DNA of 64,000 nt from Beta vulgaris subsp. vulgaris (taxonomy: Eukaryota; Streptophyta; Magnoliopsida; Caryophyllales; Amaranthaceae), in assembly GCF_026745355.1 (NCBI RefSeq), contig NC_079210.1:4032784-4096783 (forward strand), in the 5' to 3' direction. This document shows, in pieces, positions 22,601-34,603 of the stretch. The notes beneath the pieces were generated by a model. That model had not been told where the DNA came from and did no database searches. It saw only the letters and a program-made list of their open reading frames with translations. A program made the translations under genes and the position numbers. Every line of letters begins with the position of its first letter. Position 1 is the stretch's first letter.

Positions 22601-25600
22601 TTATTTTCTTACATCTTTGTCATTAATAGTAATCTTAGGGATGTGTTTGATGTAGGACCAATCCTCGCCAGTGGTATTTTGGCATCTCTCATGGAGGCGT
22701 TCTGAATTCAACAAGATTCGAAGATCCCTGAGAGAGGTGAGTTTAGACATCAAAGATGGCAAGGAATTCAATTCTTTGCAATACACAATCTTGAATTTTT
22801 TGAGAGCAGTCAAATGCTGTATCCAATTAGGCAGATCGATCAGCTGTGGAAGAAATTGTAAAGTTAAATAGTGGAGGGAGTGACGAAAGGATCGCCATGG
22901 CATGCTAATGCCATCACCATCTTCTTTCTCTTCTTCTTCTGATAGCTTCAGATTAGGGCATCTTTCTATGATTAAACTCTCCAAGGAAGTGAGATGCTCA
23001 AATCCTCCACATACACTCCTTAGATTGTCACAAAAACGTATTTCCAAGTAACGCAAGGAAGACGAGCAGCTACGCAGCACTTGCTCAACTTCTTCCAAAC
23101 CCTCCAACTTCTTGTCCCCCCATATTACCATCCTTTCAACCTTCTGAAAAGACTCCATGGGGAGTGATTTCAGCCATCTCATGTTGTCCGTTGAAATATC
23201 TATTAATTTGGGAATGGGATCCAATACGAAAGGTGAAGATGAGGTACTAGGAGAGGGTAAATCCCTTTGTTTATCAATCTTTATTATTCTCAGTCTTTCG
23301 CTGAAACCATTAAAACATAAACTTACCAAACCGGGACACGACGGAATAGATTTTAGCTCCGGGCAGTCATTGATGTCCCATGACTTCAATCCTGAAAGAC
23401 ACAGCAATGATTTCATCTCCATGCTGCTGCTACAATCAAGCTGATGACCATCTGCTACCCATCCTTTCAGTTTTGGCAAACTATTAAACTCAATCCGTTC
23501 AAGGGAGGGAAGGACTGACAAGCCTTCTGCATTTGGCAGTACAGCTCGGGCCATATGTGATGCACTACTATTTTCAATTATGTACTCCAAATTAGGCAAG
23601 TCGAGAAGTCCAAGGACTTTCAGACGACACAGGTTTCCAAGACATGCCAGTTGCTTCAACTCCTCACAGCTAACAAGTTCTATATTAACAAGATTTTGCA
23701 GAGACTTTGCCCAACTTGGCATTCTGACACCATGGTATCCCCAAATTTGTAATATCTTGAGATTACAATGCGGCCGCATGTCTTCCATTAATGCATCTTC
23801 ATTATCTATTAGCCTTCTGTCAACCTCTGTTACACTAAAAGAAAATTAATACGCTTAAGATGTTATTTGTCCTTCAGGTATCCTCCTTCCCTTTTAATAT
23901 CTATCTTAGCATTTTTGGGGAGTTGGATACAGATGCCTAGACTACCTTTCAGATTCTTGAGAGCTTTTAAGTCTTCCAGATGATCAAACCACTGCTTACA
24001 ATTTGAACTAGCTTCACGCAACACAAGCAATGGTAGGCTATGAAGGTTTGTTAACATACCCAACCCAGCAGGCATATAATTCAGATTGTTGCATACCTCA
24101 ATATCTAGAACCCTAAGCTTAACCAGTTTGCTTATATGTTTTGGTAGCTCTTTCAATTTCTTGCAGCGATTCAAGTTTAAGGTCTCTAGATTATATAGTT
24201 TCTTAATTGACGTGGGAAGCACTTCTAATTCTTTATTACCTGAGAGATCTAAGTACCTTAAATGTAGCAGTTCACCTATTCTGCTTGGCAAGCTTTCAAT
24301 GTTTGACCAACTCAGGTCCAATACCCTCATGCACGTGAAATTCGCTAGTAATTCCTCCAAATAGAGCTGGTCCATCCTGGGCCTCTCGGACTTATACAAT
24401 TCTACCTGGACATACGAACGAATACGGGTCTTAGTGAAAATATTTCTTTTAGATTCACCTCTCTCAAGGACAAGATGCCGAACTTTTTTATGCATGTTTT
24501 CATTGATACAATCACTTATGCAAATCTCCTTTCCTGCTACCTTCTGAGCAATATCGTGCATCAAATCATGTATCTTACATGTATTAATCTCACCTAATTG
24601 ATCTTTTGACACATCTTGGAAAAAACATCTACGCGACAAAATAGAAAAATACTCCTCCGCAACAACTTCTTTACTTTGATATTCATTTGATAAAACAATA
24701 TAGCCTTGTGCCAACCACATACTAATCAACATTTCCTTCTGAATCACATAATCTTTAGGAAACAAAGCACAATAACTGAAGCAACATTGTAGAGGGGACT
24801 CCAGATTATTGTAGCTTAGCTTCAATATTGGCATTATGTCATCTTGGCATTCTCTTATGTTGGCTAAACCTATTTCCTGAATGGACAACCACTTACTCTT
24901 CTCTTGACCATACATAAGACTCCCTACTACTCTGAGAGCGAGAGGGACTCCAGCACACCCTTTAACAATCTCTTGCCCTATTTTAACCAAGTCATCATCA
25001 TGATGACCTGATTGTTCCGATCCAAAGGCTACTTTTTTAAACAAATGCCAAGAATTCTCATTTGACAGTCCTTGCAGCTTATGCGAAATACCATCTCCTA
25101 TAATTCTTGTAGTCTCCTGTGAACGTGTAGTTACTAGAACCCAACTTCCCATTCGGGCTCCTAACAAGTATTCCACCAATTTAAGCCAGTGATTGCGGTT
25201 CTCAGTCCATACATCATCTAAAACAAGCAAGCATTTGTCACTTGCTAGTTTCTCTCGAACCTGGCTTTGCACCCATTCTTTGGTGGATCCATCAGGCTGG
25301 TGACCAGTAACGGAAGCTAGGATCTTACGAAGAATCCCTTCGACATCCAACTGTTTCTGATCATGATCAGATACACAAGTCCACAGCCTCGACGGAAAGG
25401 CACTTAAGACCCTTGCATCGTTAAAAACAAGCTGAGCAAGAGCAGTTTTCCCCAACCCTCCTACGCCGACAACAGAAAGGAAAGAAACATTGCGTTCAAC
25501 ATTATTACTATCTAGCAAGACACCTACGATCTCGTCTACATCATCCTCCCTCCCAATAATATTATCCTCATAAACATAAGAACAAGTATCCTCTCTTCTC

Positions 25601-26052
25601 TTCCTAATAGGCTGAGAGTCAAGACTTAAGAAGCCAAACTTAGTATGATTACTAGCAATAGCATCAATCTCCTCCCTAATCTTCTTAACTTCATGAGACA
25701 TATTATATGCAAAACTAAAAGGATTGTGACGAGAAAAGAAGCGAGACACTTGTTTAGAGACTTTACCATCTTCCATGACTTCCCTCTGCTTCTGTTCAGT
25801 GAGAGTGACAAACCTATCAAATAGATCATCAGCATTATAGATAGCATCTTTGAGCTCTTCAATCCATAACTGTGCTTCATTGGAGAGCTCTAGCTTGGTC
25901 TCTGCATCAAGAAGCACAGCCTTGACAGTAGAAACTGTACGTTGGAGGTCAGCAAGTTGAGATTCGTAGCCAAAGTAGGAGCATATTTCTTTCAGTTTTG
26001 AACATGCTGTAAATAGAGTTTCGACAACAGACATAGCTGATCCAATGTCCAT
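22601..26052 (-). pseudogene. CC-NB-ARC-LRR resistance gene, unit 2, disrupted
   Basis: Starts at ATG 26052 (MDIG). The first frame runs 729 codons to a TAA at 23863-23865, where the paralogues have GAA (Glu). About 15 nt further a single base is missing relative to unit 4, so the remaining LRR frame (395 codons from 23788) lies in another phase. The coiled coil, GVGGLGKTA, LVLDDVW, GCAGVPLAL, CFSYCALFPKD and MHD are intact; the break falls in the LRR just before PHCNLKIL. A translated product would be CC-NB-ARC plus about seven LRRs. Regulatory sequence remains: a TATA box lies about 100 bp upstream, although 5' leader sequence (GAGAAATGAGAGAAAA) is lost. Confidence 0.92.
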
Positions 26053-26150
26053 TTTTGAGACAAAGTTGAAACAAAAGGGATCAAAGTTGTGAGGATTCAA
26101 GTATAGTGGGTGATTAATCAATGGTGACTACTAACTTGACTGCACACCAC

Positions 26151-26157
26151 CTTTATA
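26151..26157 (-). promoter_or_regulatory. TATA box of unit 2 NLR
   Basis: TATAAAG on the minus strand, aligned with those of the other units; about 13 bp closer to the start because of a deletion in the leader. Confidence 0.55.
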
Positions 26158-26248
26158 CTAGTGATTTAGTGAGTTAGTGACAACGTAAAGTCAACCACGC
26201 CATTGGGGAACATAACAAGTGAGGCATCATAATTAATAATACATAATA

Positions 26249-26593
26249 CTCCCTCCGTCCCAAAATATAGTTCCCATTTTCATATTGGGTGTCCCAAAAT
26301 ATAGTTCCCATTTCCATATTTAGTTTTACATTTTTCCGTAATTTGTCTATAAAAACCGTGTCCCATCATTTATTTGCTTCTTGAATTTTGTTTTTTCCTT
26401 TGTTTATTCAACCAAAATGTTAGAATTAATGATCTTTCACCAATTATTCTCCATTATCTCTCCTAAAATCATTTTTTCCCATACAACATTTATTGAAATA
26501 AACAAAAAAATCTTTATTATCGCTCTTATATTCTACTTGCATAAATTACCGTGAAAAAAGGGAAATGGGAACTATATTTTGGGACGGAGGGAG
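26249..26593. mobile_element. Stowaway-type MITE in NLR 5' flank, TSD TA
   Basis: Same family as 9918-10260 (CTCCCTCCGTCCCAAAATAT ends). The other three NLR flanks have the uninterrupted AATACATAGAA-type site. It lies about 100 bp beyond the TATA box and may affect the promoter. Confidence 0.9.
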
Positions 26594-26595
26594 TA

Positions 26596-27107
26596 CTACA
26601 CAAGTGTTTATTAAAGGACAAAAATCTCTTTCCTATTGAAAATGTTCTTATTCTTATATAGAGTAGATAATTTTTATTCATGTTTTAATTAGTGATATAT
26701 TAAATAATTTATATACATTTTGAATAATTTTAGGTAGGAGAAAGTTATTAGAAACAAAAGTAGGTTGTGAAAAAATATGATAAAATATATCAAATTTAGG
26801 CTCAATTTATAGATAATTTTTTTTATAGTTGTAATGTAATTTTTTTTTAAAAATTATAAGCTGATTTTATTTACTTTAAAACAAAAAAAAAAAACAATCT
26901 TGTAAAAAAAAAACAGCAACAATAAAGCAATATTGATACATGTGGCAACACCCCATTTGTTGTTATGGACACCATCCAAGGCATGGTTGGTCTAGAATTC
27001 CAGATCAACCAACTCCAAGGGCCAATTGCTCCAATGGTAAAGCTAAGTAAAGCTAGCTTTACTTTTTGCTAGACCAACCAAAACCAACCCCATTGCTCAT
27101 GCTCTAA
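26596..27107. other. AT-rich insert between duplicated flank ends
   Basis: The stretch ACACAAGTGTTTATTAAAGGACAAAAATCTC occurs (in part) on both sides of this region, near 26600 and 27285, so about 650 bp was gained together with a local duplication. No gene; the right part (26940-27105) has a MITE-like CAACCAA/TTGGTTG arrangement. Confidence 0.45.
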
Positions 27108-27264
27108 AGGTTGCCAACCCTCCTATTATTGAATTTTCATTGGTTAGGAATACATTAAAACATTATTTTTTATCTCTTCTCTCCTCATTTATTACATACA
27201 TATTAATATTTTATTCTAATGTATCTAAGAGGGTTGACAACCCTAAGAGTTACTCAAACATTTT
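27108..27264. mobile_element. short TIR MITE
   Basis: Related to 10607-10765: GGTTGCCAACCCTC at the left, GAGGGTTGACAACC at the right, with an AT-rich middle also shared with that element. Confidence 0.6.
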
Positions 27265-27639
27265 CCAATTAATAATACATAGAACTACACAAGTGTTTAT
27301 TAAAGGACAAAAATCTCTAAACATGGGAACATTAAATAATAAGGGCAAGAGATTGCTCAAAGAGTAATGCCAGAATGTCATTAATTACTCCACATTTGGT
27401 CCAACGTGAATATGAGAATCAAATCAAAGCATATCCCTTGAATCAAGATCCTGTAATATTTTTTAAATGCAAGAAATATACACCTCAGTTTTAGAGGTAG
27501 ACTAGTCGGTACTCACAATAGCTATAAAATATTAAACCAAGTAAAGAGTTAATGAAAAAAAAAATATTAAGACTCCTCAAAAGGAGATTATACATGATAA
27601 AATACTAATGGTTAGTCATATACGGATCGATTATCAAGG

Positions 27640-27935
27640 AAGATGAGTACATCTTATATATTGAGTAAACATAAATTAGATAGATGTTGCTTCTCTTAAA
27701 TATCAAAGGAACAAAACAATCAAAATCAATTTCAGATTTCCAAGAACAATAATATATGAAATTGGACAAATACCAGGATGTGAAACACCACCACCGACAC
27801 CAAAACACTGCCACCGGAGAAACGAAGCACAAAAGTCGGAAAACAGAGGAGCAGTGACGCCGGAACAACCCGAGGAACAGGATGGAGTAACCCGTGAAGG
27901 AAAATTTTTGGCATTCAAGGAAGATGGAAATTTGA
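27640..27935 (-). other. conserved GGT/ACC-rich block upstream of NLR, unit 2
   Basis: Shorter copy of 2640-2960. An internal deletion removes the GAACACCGCAGCC part and changes all frames, which argues against a shared protein. Confidence 0.35.
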
Positions 27936-28481
27936 CAACAAAAATTCTCTTTAGAAATTAAAATTCACCTTTATCAAGGATGTTTTAATAAAGGATTCAA
28001 GTTAGCTCAAGTGAGTAAAGGTTAGGGGTTCGATATGAGGTATTTCCTTAACATGCTATACATGCCTTACCAATTAATGTGTTAGTGTTTTCTACAGGCT
28101 AGTAAGCTAGTAGCCTTGTAGAGTCAGCCCTTGGTTGATTTAATTTCCTAATAAAATAAATAAATAAAAATGTTTTACTCAAGTTTAATATACAATTAAC
28201 CTAATGAAACCTGCTTAAAGTTTGGGCTATTGCAAACCCGCTACTTCTTTGACTGCATGGCGGAGAACATAAGCTTATATGCTTGCAAGATGGCTAGAAA
28301 GTAGAAACCAAAGATGTGTTAAGCACTTGATACGATTAAGGTTCCCGAATGGGTGTTGATACTCTAACCGATGGCTGCTCCATATTTGTGGTTTCTTCTT
28401 TTATTTATCAAGCTGGTAAGGATGACTTGGGGGAGAGCGTCGAACCATAATGACATGACTTAGGTTTTTGGGTGGTAGGAC

Positions 28482-29106
28482 TAGAGATGGCATTATCCTA
28501 TCCACTAACCGCTCCATCCTGTATAAATAAAAGGGTGGAAAACCGTAATAAACGGATGAAGACCGGGTGACGGATGAACCTGGTGACGGATGCGGGTAGG
28601 ATGCGGGTGACCATTTCTCACCCATCACCCGATCCACCACCTGTTTAAGCACCCGACCCATTATCCATCCGTTTAATTTTTTTTGTTCAAACTCGTATTT
28701 TTGAAACTCGTATTGTTGAAGTATTGTTGTCGAGACTTTATTATTGTGAAAACGACTTCTTAAAACTTGTATAGTGCGACGTCACCTTTTCTTTATGCTA
28801 AAAACATCGGCATATTCATTTATGATTTCGGAAAGTTTAGGTGGAAATTGAGTACATTATTTTTTTAATAGTTATAATCTAAATTTGATATTTAGATTTT
28901 TCATCCGTTAATCACCCGACCCACCCGAATCACCCGGTTGTGATGGATGGATGGATTTCGGGTGATGGGTAAATCGGGTGACGGATGGATGGATGGATTT
29001 CGGGTGATGAGTAAAGCGGGTGACGGATGGATGAGAGTCAATCTAACCGGGTGATGGATGCGGGTGATGGCTCACCCGACCTAAATCCCACCCATTGCCA
29101 TCCCTA
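28482..29106. mobile_element. hAT-type MITE with GGATG/GGGTG repeats, 8-bp TSD
   Basis: TIR TAGAGATGGCA at the left and TGCCATCCCTA at the right; TSD GGTAGGAC at 28474-28481 and 29107-29114. The unit 4 second flank (about 55630) is the empty site. Both ends carry GGGTGACGGATG-type subterminal repeats and their inverse. No transposase. Confidence 0.92.
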
Positions 29107-29279
29107 GGTAGGACTCACATATATGGATGTCATTCAGGTCAATTGTTCGGATTTGGACAGGTCTAACAAGAAGTGGACGTGGAATCACCCCAGACCCCTT
29201 GGATCCATTTGAATTTTACCCAGACCAGTTGGTTCTAGCGGGTCCTGGATTCAAAATGGGTCCTTAATTTTTATTACTA

Positions 29280-29672
29280 CTAGTCTTCTATGCACGTGAT
29301 GCATGCGTCGATGGTTTGGGTTTGTTATTAATAAATTTTATCTATATATAATCTTAGAAGTGTGATTTATAATTATTGTTGTACAAACTAATGTAAAGTG
29401 ATTAGAATTTGTAATGAACATTTAGATATAAGGTCTTGTAATCAATTTAAATTTGTAATTTTTTTTTAATTAAATAACCATTTTTCTAATTGTGTCAAGT
29501 TACTTTATTAATGCTTATTTAATTTAATTTATCATTAGAATTTTGATCTCATCTTTAAATTAGGAAATGATATATTGTAGAAGATTTGAATATCCAATTA
29601 TATATTAAACTAAGGACATAAAAGACTTTCTAAAAGGGGACACCGTAGCCCCCTTGGCTTATATAGTAAAGA
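29280..29672 (-). mobile_element. Helitron, short non-autonomous (unit 2 copy)
   Basis: Aligned with 8959-9352. The 5' end is TCTTTACTATATAAGC and the 3' hairpin is weakened (GCACGTGATGCATGC), ending CTAG|T. Present at the same place as in unit 1, so it predates that duplication. Confidence 0.75.
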
Positions 29673-31074
29673 TCAATATCCTTTAATATGTATGTTTTTT
29701 CCGCCAAATATTTAACCATATAACAATATTAGTGCTAAGCTCGACTATTAACTACTTATTGAACAATAAAGTAATAAACTTATAACTCAAGAAAATATTC
29801 TATAAATCTATTTCTATTCAAAAGTTTAGTGCACAAAACTATTGAAAATACACGATACTATACAAGATTCTTACATTATTATCATATACTTTATTATGTA
29901 ACAATAATATTTAAAAACTTCATTTGTATAATCTTCTCCATTTCATCATTACTTATTTGTGAGCATGTAAAAATGTGTAATTTCAACATTTTTTCGCAAA
30001 TTATAAATGTGTACATAGGTCAGACTTGGGGCGAGTTTGAATCTGAAAAACTTGGACCCACACGCTTTAAAATGGTGCGGATCCAACAAGGACTTGATCG
30101 GTTCTTGGACCCACAACCATCCCGAGTGTTTCTGAAAGAATGACACCATATGTTGACTGAGTCTTCATGCAACTTAAGGACGTAGATGCATTGCGGAATA
30201 GGATTTCATTTTCGTGAGGTCATACGTCCAACATAGTTGAAACAAAAGTAACTTGATTTCCAGTTTCTACTCGCAAGAACTAATGTTTGTATATGGGGCT
30301 GTATTAAGGCCTAAGGTACTTGATTTCTAGATTTTGCTCGAAAAAGAGCAATCTCTAACCATATGATTGGTGGATTCTGGTGAAGAGTTACAAAATTTGC
30401 AAGTGTCTGAAATTGTTATCTTTCTCTTGAGGATGTTTTCTGAAGAAGGTGTGACATTGCGAAGAAGTCTTCAATTTAATTTGAACTCCCTCTGTTATCT
30501 TAGTTTAGCACCTTAGGTGTGGTTATAATGTTTTTCATTGAAATTTTTAAACTTAATTTGAATGAATTGATGTTGAGTTCATGATTAGTTGTTTGTAGTT
30601 GTTCTTTATTATGTAATTTCGAGCTTCTGAATGTTGTTAGTTATTCATAAATGCTTACTAGATGACACACATTTGTTTGGTTTTCCATGATTTGGAACCC
30701 TTATTTTAATAACTTGATCATGTTGTTGTGAGACTCATCATGAAACTAATCATACTTTACATGTTGAAAATGTGGTGGGATTTGATAGTTGGTAGAATTT
30801 TTAAAAAATGCTTATTTTTCTTGTTGAGCTTAGGGATTGACTTAATTTTGGTTAGTTAATTTGGTGATTGCTTTTGATTGACTTAGTTTTTTTGGGGGAA
30901 TATGATTTACACCAAGGATATCATTGTTTAAGCTCTAATGTTTTTCGCTTAATCTAACTGAAACTTTGCTGTTATTGGCTATAATGTCATACTCTTCTTT
31001 GATTGCAATTAGATATGAAAGTCTTCAATCTTTGCTGTTATGATTGAATTTTGTGAGTAAACTGCATTATTCAG
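29673..31074. other. spacer and upstream side of ATPase fragments, unit 2
   Basis: Paralogous to 9353-13987 but without the four later elements found there, so it shows the more original arrangement. Frames are not kept between copies. The AG just before 31075 matches an exon acceptor. Confidence 0.45.
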
Positions 31075-32126
31075 GTGGGTGATTTTTCAGATGACAACCG
31101 ATCAGGTATCGATCGTTCACTGCATCCTATAAGTGCCATTCGGAATCGTAAGATGCAGATAATTGGGCTTACTTGTCGGGTGGGTAGTGCACGTCTGGGA
31201 GTGCTGAGATCATCCATGATTTGATTGAGGGGAGGAGGATCAATTTTTGTTATAGGACCTCCTGGAGTTGGCAAAACCACCTTGATCAGGTAGTTCCTTT
31301 TTTAAATGTTTCTATGGTTTGTGACACGTTATCAGAATTACTTATTGTGTAATATCAAAATTACTTATGCGACATAAATGGTTAGAGGTATGAATGTTCT
31401 GCTTAGAAATCGAAAGCTTCCTCTGCCTTGGTTTATCTTTGGAAGTCATACCCTCCTACTGTGCGTGGTATGTGATTGCAATTTGTTTGCATAAATACAA
31501 TAATGTAATGGATCATGTAACTATCATTTATATGTGATGAAATTGTACTACTTGTAGGTCATTTTGTCTACAAATGCCAAACATAATATTGTAAGAAATT
31601 TTTCTTACAGAGAGATTGCAAGAATGCTGGCAGATGAGCACAACAAACGGGTGGTAATTGTCGACACATCAAATGAGATTGGAGGTGATGGTGATATCCT
31701 ACATTCGGGTATAGGTTGTGCAAGGAAATATGTAATACCGTACTTGCATCAGTTTTCCATGTTTTAGATACTAGAAGCTGATTTACTGCAAGTAATAGAT
31801 GCTAATTTGGTAATGGGACTTGAGGATGTAATAGATGCTACAGATGATATTGGAACAGCAGATGCAATCGTAGCCCAGTTCAGAAACGAAGCTGAACCCA
31901 TGGATCCATGGTGTCGCCAAATTTCACCAAATTCGTATATTATTTGTTATGAAGGTAGTTTTTTTTATTTGACCACTAATGTAACCAAAATCTGGGTTTC
32001 CAGCAATTTATCTTAAAAGCTCCTCATTGCACCACTGCAGTCAAATACCACGGCAGAAATGGTGAAGGCAATTCGCATGATGCACCTCAAAGGAAACCCG
32101 CGTTGGAACAACTTGATGCTTTAGAG
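31075..32126 (+). pseudogene. SPD1/Ycf45-like R3H AAA ATPase gene, fragment copy 2
   Basis: Best copy of the P-loop exon: 31075-31289 encodes [26 protein letters not shown] and GPPGVGKTTLIR, but a small shift in between gives TGA. Exon 31611-31727 has [20 protein letters not shown]; then the middle exons are missing. 31768-31954 holds a piece from the C-terminal part (EADLLQVIDA, ATDDIGTADAI, then a shifted NPWIHGVAKFHQI), and 32041-32126 holds SNTTAEMVKAIRMM joined by deletion to QRKPALEQLDALE. This copy keeps C-terminal exons lost in the others, while they keep middle exons lost here. Together they show that a complete gene was ancestral to the units. Confidence 0.85.
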
Positions 32127-34603
32127 GTACTTCCATTTCTTTCAAAAATCAAAATCTTTCAATGAATTTGGGATCTAGTTTGATTGTTTGACTATTGCGC
32201 AGAGGAGATTTTGGTAGACTTGTATATTTCAGATAATAAAATCTAGGTGTCTTATGTGCCCAATAGAATAGTTTCTTCAGGCTTTTGGTAAGTTTCACTA
32301 TTGAGTATCTTTGTTGCTACTCAATGATTTCTGGATATTTAGTTTCTTCAGGCTTTTGGTAAGTTTCACTATTGAGTGAAGATAAAAGGATTAAATTGTA
32401 CTGAGAAGAGTGTACATATTAAACGTTTACGCCCTCAGGAAAGTACATCTACAACCCATATTGGCAGTCAGGTACTACAATCAGCTCCTCCGAGTTTCTG
32501 AACTAGAGGATAGGTTGTTCCACCCACATATATAAGTTGACTACTTCCTTAATCTAATTAAAATCCTCCAGCTCAGATGATTTGAAAATCTTTATTGTTA
32601 CATTATTGAGTATAATCTTTAAGCTCTTATAGGAACTTTTACTCAACAAGTTCTTATAAGGAATTTGACGTCATATGTGAAATTTATAATTTGAGAAGTA
32701 TTTCTTCATCATATTTATATGAAAAAACTCATATAAATGCCCTCGATTATTCTCCCTTCTTGAGTCATATACGGCAATAATCAATATAAACTTACAATAT
32801 AAGTACTTTGTCAAAAGTAGTAATACCATTTCAATAGTCAGTCAGCAGCAGATATCGAGAAAAACTTGAGAATTCAGAAGGAAAAAAAACCAAGTCAGTC
32901 ACAAATGTGAAAGTGATACACAATAACAACTTAAACCCGAAATAAATTTGTACACAACAAAAGTAAAAAAAGATAGATATTGTATTGAATTTCAAGGATA
33001 AAATAGTGTGGGTCTTTTTTTCTTCACTTTCAATTTTAATGTGTGGGAATGAGATTAACAAGGTGTTATGACTTATGAGAGATAAGGGAGTGTAACCAAC
33101 AAACTCCACTCTCCAATTATGTAGAGTTATGGCATCTGCTGCTTTACAAGTTATAGATTTATGGCTATCAAAGTGGAGTATAAGGAATCAATTTTTCTGG
33201 TTCATCAACATGATTTGCATCTAACTAATACACCATAACATAATTAGGTACTGCAAATTGATACTATAAAAATGAAGAGCTAAAAAAGAATAACACCTAA
33301 TCAATGACTGGCAGCCTAGACAAGGTTTTGAAGTCATGCATAGAGAAGTGAACATGTATATTCAGGAGAGGGTAAAAAATGTTTCATTTTTGTCAAATCA
33401 CTGTCAAATTATGTAAAATTTAAGGAACCATATTTATAATTTTAAGGACATTTGACAGTCTACTTCTGAATATGTTAACAAATCAGTTGACTCTATTTAC
33501 TGAATCATAGCCTGAATAGTTACAAGGGTAAACTGATCAACTTAAAAGCGCAAGGATTAGACAAATTAACAGTTGCAAGCCATTGCCTTCTGTCATCTGT
33601 ATCAGATACCATATGAGAGGTGGTGAATAGATTACAGACTTTGTTTTTTGACAAAGGCTGATAGATTAAACAGTCTCCGGTAATAATATCAAATGTCTGC
33701 ATTTCGTCGCAATTAGTAAACATGAGAAATAAAGAGGGGCAACATTAATTACATAAACAAATCTAGATGACACAACTTCTTTGTTCGAAATTGAACTAGT
33801 AAATAAAACTGTATTGTATAGATGTGAACCCGTGATTTTGTAGAACTATGCAAAGTATATAACTGCTTCTGGGTTAGCTAGAAAACCATTAGCAGGAAAA
33901 TGCTTATAAACACTCACTATTAAGTACCCAAAAGAAATGGTTTGAATGATGATTGGTGTAACTAAACCTCCATAATCTATATCCGAGATGAACCGCATAC
34001 CAATATCTGAGTCGAGTATCACATATGGGTACTTGAGGTAAAATTAAGAGGAGGAATAACATCAATGAGCCTTGAACTGAGACCAACTTTCCCATGATCA
34101 ATTAAGTCTTTATGAGCCATGAACCTGAAAAGGTGAAAAGATAAACAACACATTTTGCACAAAGTGTCTAGATTTCAAGTTCTCCAGAGACAAATAAGGA
34201 AAAAAAAATTGTACATCGTTGCTGAATGAGTTACTTGATGTTGCTGTAAACTTGACCAATCTTAGAGATATTAAGCAGCTTCAAACTACATATGAGTCAG
34301 ACCTCACACAAAAAGAACAGCAGCTAAGCTGCAAATTTGGATGGGAAATTTGTATCATTCACTTCAGTAGTTTATACTCAAAGACAAGGTAACAAACTAC
34401 ATAATTTTCTTAGTAGAAAGTTTGACAAAGAGCATATCTGAAGTGAACTATGCACAACAAATATCAATAACTTAATATGTAATAATAATCAGAATTATCC
34501 TTAAATGAAAGCGAGGTTGCCATCCCATATAAGTTGAGAAGATACAAATTAGATACATAATAATTACAATGTAGGAGGATTACAATGAAAATACAAGAGT
34601 TAA
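32127..34603. other. spacer and 3' flank of unit 3 NLR
   Basis: The lipase fragments present in units 1 and 3 are absent. About 32270-32345 has a short direct repeat (GTTTCTTCAGGCTTTTGGTAAG twice). 33545-33722 and about 34120 are the gene scraps also found at 21606-22130. No other gene is seen. Confidence 0.5.
33545..34135 (-). pseudogene. unrecognised gene scraps (unit 2/3 spacer copy)
   Basis: Minus-strand exon-like pieces: MQTFDIITGDCLIYQPLSK followed by VCNLFTTSHMVSDTDDRR, and about 400 bp upstream MAHKDLIDHGKVG. The first piece is open for 67 codons here. No family recognised. Confidence 0.35.

Noticed and set aside
29829..30143. 104-codon plus-strand frame
   Set aside because: The paralogous unit 1 sequence at 9.9-10.5 kb is interrupted and does not keep the frame.
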